DNA of 38,651 bases from Geobacteraceae bacterium GWC2_55_20 (GTDB taxonomy: Bacteria; Desulfobacterota; Desulfuromonadia; Geobacterales; Pseudopelobacteraceae): assembly GCA_001802125.1 (NCBI GenBank), contig MGZK01000127.1, positions 1 to 38,651 on the forward strand. The letters run 5' to 3'. The position numbers were made by a program, and so were the translations under genes. The notes below the pieces were generated by a model. That model was not told the origin of the DNA. It worked only from the letters and a program-made list of their open reading frames with translations, and did no database searches. The number at the start of each line of letters is the position of its first letter. The stretch's first letter is position 1. Below, piece after piece: positions 15,593 to 23,013 of this stretch.

Positions 15593-16615
15593 ATGATCTC
15601 CGTCGAATTGGCAGACATACTCCGCTCAAATCGCACCGATTTCAATGCTCGCTTCAATGAGGCCCGCCGAAGTTACTCCGGGTTGAATGGTGAGCAGTTC
15701 GCTGTTGTGCTGCGCGAGATGGTTGATCCGCTTATAGTTGCTGTTGCTGAACTCTGTCCCGATTGTGTCGCCGAGACCACTTCAGTAGCCTATGATGTGG
15801 CTTTGGAGTTGGCCGGGCAGAATCTGGTCGGTCCCGGTGGCCGCAATATGGCCATTGACGAAGGGTGGCGCGCACTGCTTCCGTCCGTTGCTCGCCATCT
15901 GGCCGCTGAACCGCGCCGCGTCCTGCCGGCGATCAGCAATGCCCTCCATCACCTGGCGACGACCCCCGGCGCTCGCCCGGCTGAGTGGGCGCGAGATCTT
16001 GGCCGGTTGGCGGGTTTATGCGGAAGTGCGGATGAATTTCTTCGTTTGGGGCAGGCGGCGGCCTGGCGATCTGGCCTGGCTCACTACCGCACGGCGGCCC
16101 TGGCTTTGTTTGACAGTCTGCCGGAACAGCTCTCCCTGGCACTCTTGGAGGTGTCGTCTCCGACGTCCTGGAAAGCGGTCCGTTTGCTCCTGGAACAGAA
16201 CCGATGGTACAACCCGACAACGCCGGAATGTGATCAGGCGGTGGCAGGTGATCAACTGCGTATAGTGGCGCGGGTGGGTGCCTTCCGCGGTTTCGGCGGT
16301 CTGTTTATCGAACCACCCCGCGTGGCGGTAAATGGCAGTTCCATCCTGGTTCGAAGCGGCCCTGAATGCTGGCTGTTGACGGCTGATTTCTTCGGGGCCA
16401 CCTTCCACCGTTGTGATCCTGCTCTGTTTGACGCTTCCGCCCGCCAGGCAAACCTTCCTCCTGGGCTGAAAATTGACGGAAGCACGGTCCGTCGGAACGG
16501 AATCACCCTCAACCTCGACCCGCTGGGTATGATCTCCAGTTGCGCGGCTACCGTCGACACGTTGGCGCTTACCTCGCCACTGACCCATGCGGTGCTGCTG
16601 GTGGCCCTGACATGA
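15593..16615 (+). CDS. Hypothetical protein between MoxR and VWA genes
   Basis: I do not recognise this 340-aa protein. It has no signal peptide or membrane segment. The first ~200 residues look helical (for example AYDVALELAGQNL, VARHLAAEPRRVLPAISNAL). The last ~120 look beta-rich, with short strands such as LRIVARVGAFRGFGG, SSILVRSGPECWLLTADFF and GITLNLDPLGM. GAGGGG precedes the ATG, and its stop overlaps the VWA gene start by ATGA, so the three products are probably made together. Its position between a MoxR ATPase and a VWA protein suggests an adaptor or the third subunit of that machine; this is inferred from context only. Confidence 0.75.
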   Translation: MISVELADILRSNRTDFNARFNEARRSYSGLNGEQFAVVLREMVDPLIVAVAELCPDCVAETTSVAYDVALELAGQNLVGPGGRNMAIDEGWRALLPSVARHLAAEPRRVLPAISNALHHLATTPGARPAEWARDLGRLAGLCGSADEFLRLGQAAAWRSGLAHYRTAALALFDSLPEQLSLALLEVSSPTSWKAVRLLLEQNRWYNPTTPECDQAVAGDQLRIVARVGAFRGFGGLFIEPPRVAVNGSSILVRSGPECWLLTADFFGATFHRCDPALFDASARQANLPPGLKIDGSTVRRNGITLNLDPLGMISSCAATVDTLALTSPLTHAVLLVALT

Positions 16616-18468
16616 CCTTGCTGCCTGGGAAACAGGCGACCCTGGCCGACTTGGATCAACAGTGGAGCCAGGCCTGGCCATTGGCGATTGAGTCCTGGAG
16701 CCGCTTCACCCGCATCCGGCCACCGACCCTCTGCCTCACTAACGATGCGGCGCGCAATGAGGGGCTGACCGGCAGTTTCGCGATGATTCGCCTTCACGAC
16801 CAGGCGGTGGTCATTAACCTGCAGGAGGTCATGGAACTCGGCATCAGCGGCTTCGCCCACGAGGTGCTGGCCCATGAAATCGGCCACCATGTGCTGGCTC
16901 CGGCCACCCTCAGCGAACATACCAGCATGATCGCCCGCATGCGCTGGGCCTTACCCACGCTAGAACAACACGCGCCGATGGTGGCCAACCTCTACACCGA
17001 TCTGTTGATCAACAACCGCCTGCAGCGCAGTGCCGGTCTGCGCCTGGCCGAGCTGTACCGGACCCTGAAGGGTGACCGGGATTCCGGTTCGGTCTGGACG
17101 ATCTACATGAGGATTTATGAGCTGCTCTGGAGTCGGGAAAAGGGCACCTTGGGTGGTGGTGCAACCGATGACCGCATGGAGGGGGATGCGGTGCTGGGGG
17201 CGCGGCTCTTGCGCAGCTATGCCGGCGACTGGCTGGATGGTTCCGGACGTTTTGCCTGTCTGCTGCTCCCCTACCTGATGGAGGATGAAAAAACCAGGGA
17301 TCTGCTCAATCTGTGGCAGGATACCCGAAATGCCGCCGCCGGAGGAGAGCCATCCGGTCTGACCGAGGAAGATCCGCAGGAAAAAGGCGGGGCCATTCAC
17401 CCCTCCCAGGATCCTGATCTCAATGGTGAGGAGATGGGGGAGATCGAGACAGGTCAGGATGTCACCGGCAGCTCTCCCCGTGAATCCGCCCTGGATTCAT
17501 CAAACCAGCGGGGGCAGATGCGCGAGCCGTTCCAGTATGGCGAGATCCTGCGGGCGGCAGGACTCGACCTGAGCGACCACGAGATCGCCATCCGCTACTA
17601 CCGGGAACGGGCCCGGCCGCATCTGATCCCTTTTCCGAGTCGGCCTGCTCCCGAGAGTTATGATCCTCTCCCCGAGGGTCTTGAACCATGGGATATCGGT
17701 CAGGCTCTGGATGACGCCGACTGGCTGCAAAGTGTATTGCAGAGCCCGGTTGTTGTGCCGGGCATGACCACCGTCCAGCGTGTGTGGGGCACCAGCGAGG
17801 GTCACCAACCGCGCAAGGAACCGTTGGACCTGGACCTGTACGTGGATAGTTCCGGCTCCATGGCCAATCCGCAGCATCTGGTCTCTTATCCGGCGCTGGC
17901 CGGGGCCATCGTTTGTCTGTCTGCGCTCAGGGCCGGTGCCCGGGTGCAGGTCACCCTCTGGAGCGGAAGCCGCCAGTTTACCTGTACCGCCGGTTTCGTG
18001 CGCGACGAGCATGAGATTCTGGCGGTTCTGACAGGCTATTTCGGCGGCGCGACCGCTTTCCCGATTCATGTCCTGCGCGACACCTATGCGGCGCGCGGTC
18101 TGGATGCCCGTCCGGTGCATATCATGGTTATCTCGGACGACGGCATCTCCACCATGTTTGATCAGGACGAACTGGGCAGCTCCGGTTGGGATGTCTCCGA
18201 TACTGCCCTCAAGCGCGCTCGCGGAGGCGGAACCTTCGTATTGAATCTGCCCGATAACTGGGAACGGTTGCGTGGTGGGTACGACAATGCATATGCCACC
18301 ATTCGTAAGGCCCGTGACAGCCATGACTGGCAGGTCAACCGGGTAGCAACCTGGGAGGATCTGGTAGAGTTTGCCCGTCGTTTCAGTCGTATCACCTATG
18401 GGGAACGGAAACAGACGGATTGCGGTAATGATACCTTTGGTATGCCCGGAAGGTCGCCGTCATGGTAG
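16612..18468 (+). CDS. Metallopeptidase-like (HEIGH) and VWA-domain protein
   Basis: This 618-aa protein combines two recognisable parts. Residues 83-93 read HEVLAHEIGHH, containing a zincin motif HExxH (H88, E89, H92). The C-terminal third is a von Willebrand A domain with an intact MIDAS DSSGSM (D412), a downstream GATAF and VISDDGIS acidic loop. A polar, acidic linker (about 240-310) separates them. VWA proteins encoded beside MoxR ATPases deliver the ATPase to its client through the metal site. A zincin motif in the same chain is unusual and could be a real protease or a structural remnant; a third zinc ligand was not identified. The start is the ATG overlapping the previous stop. Its end overlaps the radical SAM gene by 7 nt. 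Confidence 0.82.
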   Translation: MTLLPGKQATLADLDQQWSQAWPLAIESWSRFTRIRPPTLCLTNDAARNEGLTGSFAMIRLHDQAVVINLQEVMELGISGFAHEVLAHEIGHHVLAPATLSEHTSMIARMRWALPTLEQHAPMVANLYTDLLINNRLQRSAGLRLAELYRTLKGDRDSGSVWTIYMRIYELLWSREKGTLGGGATDDRMEGDAVLGARLLRSYAGDWLDGSGRFACLLLPYLMEDEKTRDLLNLWQDTRNAAAGGEPSGLTEEDPQEKGGAIHPSQDPDLNGEEMGEIETGQDVTGSSPRESALDSSNQRGQMREPFQYGEILRAAGLDLSDHEIAIRYYRERARPHLIPFPSRPAPESYDPLPEGLEPWDIGQALDDADWLQSVLQSPVVVPGMTTVQRVWGTSEGHQPRKEPLDLDLYVDSSGSMANPQHLVSYPALAGAIVCLSALRAGARVQVTLWSGSRQFTCTAGFVRDEHEILAVLTGYFGGATAFPIHVLRDTYAARGLDARPVHIMVISDDGISTMFDQDELGSSGWDVSDTALKRARGGGTFVLNLPDNWERLRGGYDNAYATIRKARDSHDWQVNRVATWEDLVEFARRFSRITYGERKQTDCGNDTFGMPGRSPSW

Positions 18469-19433
18469 TTGTCTGGAGGGTGACGGAACAGTGTAACCTG
18501 GCTTGTCGCTTCTGTGCCTACGACCGGGAACTGCAGCTCCCTCGGCGAAATGCGGACATCGAACACGTTCGGGCCTTCGGGCAGGTTCTAGCCGATTTCA
18601 TGACAGAGACCGGTCAGCAGGTGCTGGTTTCCTGGCATGGTGGCGAGCCGCTGCTGTGGGGGTCACTGGAGTCGATCACCATGGAATTCCGTCGAAGGCA
18701 CGGCATCAGGGTCAGCACCACCACCAACGGCACCCCGCTGGCGTCGGCAGCTGTCCGGGAACATCTGGTGCGGGAATACGATGAACTGACTATCAGCGTG
18801 GATGCCCTGGGAGCGAAACATGATCGGCTGCGGGGTTGGCCGGGTGGCTTTGCCGAACTTCGGCGCAACGTCATGCAGCTTTCTGATGAAATCCGGCGGA
18901 GCGGCAGCGCTCTGCGGCTACGGGCAAATGTGGTTCTTATGCGCGACACAATCGGCGAATTTGGGGCGCTTTGCCGGGAGCTGGCCGGATGGGGCCTAAA
19001 TGAGCTGACTTTTAACCAGCTGGGAGGTAATGACCGGCCGGAGTTCTATCCGCATAACCGGCTGTTGCCGGAACAGGTCGGGCACCTGGCCGCTGGTCTG
19101 CCCGGACTGCGTAAGGAACTGGCTGCCCTGGGGCTGAAGCTGTGCGGCAGTGACGGATATCTTGGGAGGTTTCATGCAACCGCAAGTAATCAGCGGATCG
19201 GCGTATCGGCATGTGATGCAGCCGAGCATTTTCTTTTCATAGACGAATGCGGTTTGGTCGCTCCCTGCACTTTTACCGTACCGGATTTGGGAGTGCCTCT
19301 GGAGGAGATCAGTTCGTCGAGTGCACTGAAAAAGCTGGCGAAGATTTTTTCCGAAAAACAACGCCAGCAAGCGCCAACGGCGTGCTCCGATTGTCACAGT
19401 ACCCAGCTGTTTAATAAATTTTGCGAGGGATGA
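18462..19433 (+). CDS. Radical SAM protein with SPASM-like C-terminal cysteines
   Basis: This 323-aa protein starts with RVTEQCNLACRFCAY, the CxxxCxxC motif (C11, C15, C18) that binds the SAM-cleaving 4Fe-4S cluster. VSWHGGEPLLWG matches the glycine-rich SAM-binding GGEP motif, and LTISVDALGAKHD matches the next strand. The C-terminal region has clustered cysteines (SACDAAEHFLF, ECGLVAPCTF, ACSDCHS and a final FCEG), as in SPASM/twitch domains that hold extra Fe-S clusters and act on peptides. No obvious short Cys-rich precursor peptide gene lies beside it. It could modify a protein of the same operon or a small molecule. It is translationally coupled on both sides (7-nt overlap upstream; GAGGGA and ATGA downstream). 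Confidence 0.87.
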   Translation: MVVVWRVTEQCNLACRFCAYDRELQLPRRNADIEHVRAFGQVLADFMTETGQQVLVSWHGGEPLLWGSLESITMEFRRRHGIRVSTTTNGTPLASAAVREHLVREYDELTISVDALGAKHDRLRGWPGGFAELRRNVMQLSDEIRRSGSALRLRANVVLMRDTIGEFGALCRELAGWGLNELTFNQLGGNDRPEFYPHNRLLPEQVGHLAAGLPGLRKELAALGLKLCGSDGYLGRFHATASNQRIGVSACDAAEHFLFIDECGLVAPCTFTVPDLGVPLEEISSSSALKKLAKIFSEKQRQQAPTACSDCHSTQLFNKFCEG

Positions 19434-19435
19434 TC

Positions 19436-20020
19436 ATGGAGCAACAGGGACCATCACTGGAGGCGCTTACCCGCCGTCTGGCGGAGATACCGGAGGAATT
19501 CCTGGCCGAACCGCGCAGCGGCCAGCAAGGGCATATTCACGTGGCGGCCGTGGTCCAGGATCTGCTGACGGATTTGGACAATCCGGTGGCGTCTGAACGG
19601 TTGTTCGTCTTCGACGGTGCTGATTTTGCTCGGGATCGTAACCGTCTCGCCATTGTGCTGATCCTCTGTTGGCTGCTGCACGACGACTGGTTCCGTCAGG
19701 CAAGACCTGTCGCCGATCGCATTCTGATCCTGCTGGACGACGTGGGTGGCGAGCTGGCAAAGCAGGTAGCGTCACGCAAGCTGGTCAGCGATCCGGAACG
19801 GCGTGAAGAGCTGGCCCGCCTGGCGCTGGCACGCCTGGGATGCCGCCCGGCCGGAGAAAGCGAGGCCCAGGCCCAGGATCGTCTGGTCAGCCTGAGTTCT
19901 ACTGAGCGCTCCCGGGTGCTGAAAGCCTCCCGCGTGGCTGAGGAGCGGGCGCGTTCCATCCGCGAGGCACTCAGGAAAAAGGCGGCCGATGAATCGGCCG
20001 ACAAGTGGACGAGGGAATAG
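19436..20020 (+). CDS. Hypothetical helical protein in MoxR/radical SAM operon
   Basis: This 194-aa protein is soluble and rich in helix-forming residues. It is unrecognised. The N-terminal part has HVAAVVQDLLTDLDNP and RLAIVLILCWLLHDDWFRQ; the C-terminal 60 residues are highly charged and probably coiled-coil (STERSRVLKASRVAEERARS, then an Ala/Lys/Asp-rich tail). The ATG at 19436 has GAGGGA 5 nt upstream; an ATG at 19430 overlapping the previous stop is the alternative. It may be a scaffold, substrate or partner for the radical SAM or MoxR-VWA proteins, a guess from position alone. Confidence 0.72.
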   Translation: MEQQGPSLEALTRRLAEIPEEFLAEPRSGQQGHIHVAAVVQDLLTDLDNPVASERLFVFDGADFARDRNRLAIVLILCWLLHDDWFRQARPVADRILILLDDVGGELAKQVASRKLVSDPERREELARLALARLGCRPAGESEAQAQDRLVSLSSTERSRVLKASRVAEERARSIREALRKKAADESADKWTRE

Positions 20021-20021
20021 C

Positions 20022-21374
20022 GTGACTGAGACCATCACTGACAACGAGCGCTACCCGACCTTGAGCGCTGCCGGGCGTGAGATGCTGCGCTTCCTGCGTG
20101 AGCACCCCTGCGCCCCGATTTACCGGAACCGGAGCGGCAACCGTCTGACTGCCGCCGACATCGGCCAGGCCAGGGCCTTCGAAAGGGAGGTTGAACAGGC
20201 CGATGTTGGCTGGCGGCCGGGCGAAGAGCCGGTGTGGCTGGCGGAATTCGTCGCAAACTGCTTCGACGATGTGCCGCATTACCGGGGCTACGGTTCACTG
20301 CCGGCCAGGTTTCAGGACATACCCACCTGCGACCGTTCCGACCTGGGGCGCGACATTGCTCGCTTCGTGCCGGACAGTGTGCCGGTCGAGCGGATGATCA
20401 ATTTCCAGACCAACGGCACCACCGGTCATACCCTGCTCTTGGCGTCACACCCGCTGGTGGCGGCCTGTTACCTGCCTTTTCACAAGCGTGCCCTGCGTTA
20501 CTTCGGCATCGAGCTTCGTCATGGCGCCGGCCAGGTCGGGGTGGTGCTGGTCGGCTACCAGCGTACCTGTTTTACCTACACCTCCGTCACTCCCACAATG
20601 AATGAATCGGGGCTGGCCAAGATCAATCTGCACCCGGATGACTGGCGAGATCCTGGTGACCGGGGCCGCTATCTGGATGCACTCAACCCGGAGATTTACA
20701 CCGGTGATCCGCTCTCCTTTCAGGCGCTGGCCGCGCTGCCGCTTCGCACCCGGCCGCGAGCCCTGCTCTCCACCTCCATGACCCTGTTGCCCGGTCAAAA
20801 AAAGCAGTTGGAAGACCATTTTGGCTGCCCGGTGCTGGATATATACTCTATGAACGAGGCCGGACCGATTGCGGTAGCTGATCCTGAATCAGGTGGGCAT
20901 CGCTTGTTGCAGAACCACTTGTATGTTGAGATTCTGGACCTTGAGGGGCGGGTGCTCCCGCCCGGCGAACGGGGCGAAATCACAATTAGCGGCGGCTTCA
21001 ATTTTTGTCTGCCGCTGCTGCGCTACCGTACCGGTGATCACGCCGCGCTCAGGTTCATGGGGCATGACATGATCCTGGATGGGCTGGAGGGGCGTCCGCC
21101 CGTGCTCTTCCGTACCATGACCGGTCTGATGATCAACAACATCGAGATCACCCATGTGCTGAGACATTTTGCAATACCACAGTTCACCGTGCATCAACAC
21201 CGGGACGGTCGCCTGACCATGAGACTGCGGGGAGCGATCGTTGAAACCGGCCAGATCCGCCAGGCCCTGCTCGGACTGTTCGGCAGCGAACAGGAACTGG
21301 GGATCATTCCACTGGACGGACCGGGCGACAAGCTTGTGCAGTATACCTCCGACATTTCCGGGACCCTGCCATGA
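20022..21374 (+). CDS. PaaK/CapK-like adenylate-forming enzyme
   Basis: This 450-aa protein belongs to the phenylacetate-CoA ligase / coenzyme F390 synthetase branch of adenylate-forming enzymes. It shows the P-loop-like FQTNGTTGHTLLL (about 128-141), YSMNEAGP (A5 motif) and a core RYRTGDHAAL (A7), plus PGERGEITISGG. The early segment DDVPHYRGYG is typical of PaaK-like N-termini. Such enzymes activate a carboxylate or transfer AMP to a cofactor. The GTG at 20022 is preferred, with GAGGGA 5 nt upstream; a longer reading from 19989 would overlap the previous gene. Its stop overlaps pnuC by ATGA. The substrate is unknown; proximity to NAD-salvage genes makes a nicotinamide- or adenylate-related substrate worth testing. 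Confidence 0.8.
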   Translation: MTETITDNERYPTLSAAGREMLRFLREHPCAPIYRNRSGNRLTAADIGQARAFEREVEQADVGWRPGEEPVWLAEFVANCFDDVPHYRGYGSLPARFQDIPTCDRSDLGRDIARFVPDSVPVERMINFQTNGTTGHTLLLASHPLVAACYLPFHKRALRYFGIELRHGAGQVGVVLVGYQRTCFTYTSVTPTMNESGLAKINLHPDDWRDPGDRGRYLDALNPEIYTGDPLSFQALAALPLRTRPRALLSTSMTLLPGQKKQLEDHFGCPVLDIYSMNEAGPIAVADPESGGHRLLQNHLYVEILDLEGRVLPPGERGEITISGGFNFCLPLLRYRTGDHAALRFMGHDMILDGLEGRPPVLFRTMTGLMINNIEITHVLRHFAIPQFTVHQHRDGRLTMRLRGAIVETGQIRQALLGLFGSEQELGIIPLDGPGDKLVQYTSDISGTLP

Positions 21375-21931
21375 CATCACCACTTGAAATTGCCGCCAAT
21401 TTTGTAAATGCCGTTTCGATCATTCTGGCGGGACGCAACAGTGTCCACACTTGGTGGACCGGTATCATCGGCTGCCTGCTGTTCGGCATGCTGTTCTACT
21501 ATGCCCGGCTCTACGCCGACGTGACTCTGCAGCTGTTCTTCATCATCACCAGCGTCAGTGGCTGGTGGCACTGGCGCCATGGCAAGGGCGGCGGAGATCT
21601 GCCGGTGCGCGACAGTCAGCCGCGAAGCGTGCTGCTTCTGGCTCTGGGAGGGCTGTTGGTGGCTCTGGTCTACGGTTGGTTGTTGTATCGTTTCACCAAT
21701 GCCTATGCCCCCTATATTGACTCTCTTGTGCTGGCTTTCAGCGTGCTGGGGCAGTTTTTACTGATGGGAAGGCGTATAGAAACCTGGTGGTGCTGGCTGG
21801 TGGTCAATACCATCTCCGTGCCGCTCTATTGTTCCCGCGGGCTGTATCTGACCGCCGGTTTGTATGTGCTGTTCTGGATCAATGCTGCCGTATCACTGCG
21901 CGTCTGGCGTCGAGAGGTGCAAACGGCATGA
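21371..21931 (+). CDS. pnuC: Nicotinamide riboside transporter PnuC
   Basis: This 186-aa membrane protein has the PnuC pattern: SGWWHWRHG in the first half and FSVLGQFLLMGRRIETWWCWLVVN in two adjoining pieces of the second half, within about six to seven hydrophobic segments. PnuC imports nicotinamide riboside, which is then trapped by phosphorylation. It sits directly before nadR with an ATGA overlap, the expected partner order. It is unusual that the pair is the tail of an operon that also encodes a MoxR machine, a radical SAM protein and an adenylating enzyme. Related Pnu proteins import other vitamins, so nicotinamide riboside specificity is inferred from the NadR neighbour. Confidence 0.88.
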   Translation: MTSPLEIAANFVNAVSIILAGRNSVHTWWTGIIGCLLFGMLFYYARLYADVTLQLFFIITSVSGWWHWRHGKGGGDLPVRDSQPRSVLLLALGGLLVALVYGWLLYRFTNAYAPYIDSLVLAFSVLGQFLLMGRRIETWWCWLVVNTISVPLYCSRGLYLTAGLYVLFWINAAVSLRVWRREVQTA

Positions 21932-22980
21932 CCGGGCAATTTCTACAGGGTTTGGTGGTGGGGAAGTTCTCGCCTTTGCATCGCGGCCACGAGCTGTTGA
22001 TCGGTTGCGCTCAGGAGCAGTGCCAGCGTCTGGCCATCATCAGCTACGCCAAACCTGAATTTGTCGGGTGCGGAGCGGATAGGCGTGAAGAGTGGCTCGG
22101 CTCTCTGTTTCCCCACACCCAGCGTCTGGTGGTTACGGATGAACGTCTGAAGGAATGGTTTCCTGACGGAGATGTGAGTCTGCCGCCCGATGAGGCTGAC
22201 GAGTCTATTCACCGCCTCTTTGTGGGACGACTCTGCCGCGATGTCCTGGCGATCAGCGTGGATGCCGTCTTTACCAGTGAAGATTACGGTGATGGTTTTG
22301 CTGAGGAGCTGACCAGTTTTTTTCGAAGTTACGATCCAACTCTCCCGACTGTCAGGCACATCCTTGTGGACCGGCAACGCACCCGTATTCCAGTGTCGGG
22401 CAGCATGCTTCGCAGTGGTTTGCACGAACAGCGCCAGTGGCTGGCGCCGGTCGTGTATGCCTCTTTTGTGCAAAGGGTATGCGTCCTGGGTGGTGAGTCC
22501 TCGGGCAAAAGCACTCTGACAGCAGCGCTGGCAGAGTACTTCGACACGGATTATGTCGAGGAGTACGGTAGGGAGTTGTGGGATAAAAAGTACGGGCAGC
22601 TGGAATATGAGGACATGCTGGCCATCGGCCAGGAGCAGGTTGTCCGGGAGGAGCGCGCCCTGCTGTCGGCACGGCGCTACCTTTTTTGCGACACCTCACC
22701 GCTGACGACCCTCTTCTATAGCCGCTTCATGTTTGGTCGCAGCGACCCGGCACTGGAGGTGCTGGCATGTCGCTGTTACGGCTTGGTTGTGTTGTGCGAG
22801 CCAGATATTATGTTTATTCAGGATGGCACCCGCCAGGCGCCGGGTTTCCGCGAAAAACAGCACGAGTGGTACCTGGAGGAGTTGGAAAGACGGAGAATTC
22901 CATATGTCAGGGTCAACGGCAGCGTGCTCGAACGTGTAGGGAAGACCGTTGCAGCGCTGGACCGGAATGATTGTATGTAA
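21928..22980 (+). CDS. nadR: NadR-like NMN adenylyltransferase / ribosylnicotinamide kinase
   Basis: This 350-aa protein has two catalytic parts. The N-terminal nucleotidyltransferase carries GKFSPLHRGHELLI, the GxFxPxHxGH signature, and RIPVSGSMLR near residue 150. The C-terminal kinase has a P-loop GGESSGKSTL and a downstream CDTSPLTTLFYSRFMFG. NadR phosphorylates imported nicotinamide riboside and adenylates NMN to NAD. The N-terminal helix-turn-helix of the enterobacterial repressor version is absent, so it should be an enzyme only. The ATG at 21928 overlaps the pnuC stop. It is the last gene of the operon; the next gene starts 33 nt downstream with its own ribosome binding site. Confidence 0.9.
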   Translation: MTGQFLQGLVVGKFSPLHRGHELLIGCAQEQCQRLAIISYAKPEFVGCGADRREEWLGSLFPHTQRLVVTDERLKEWFPDGDVSLPPDEADESIHRLFVGRLCRDVLAISVDAVFTSEDYGDGFAEELTSFFRSYDPTLPTVRHILVDRQRTRIPVSGSMLRSGLHEQRQWLAPVVYASFVQRVCVLGGESSGKSTLTAALAEYFDTDYVEEYGRELWDKKYGQLEYEDMLAIGQEQVVREERALLSARRYLFCDTSPLTTLFYSRFMFGRSDPALEVLACRCYGLVVLCEPDIMFIQDGTRQAPGFREKQHEWYLEELERRRIPYVRVNGSVLERVGKTVAALDRNDCM

Positions 22981-23013
22981 GTATAGATGAAGATCTTGAT
23001 AGGAGTCCCGTTC

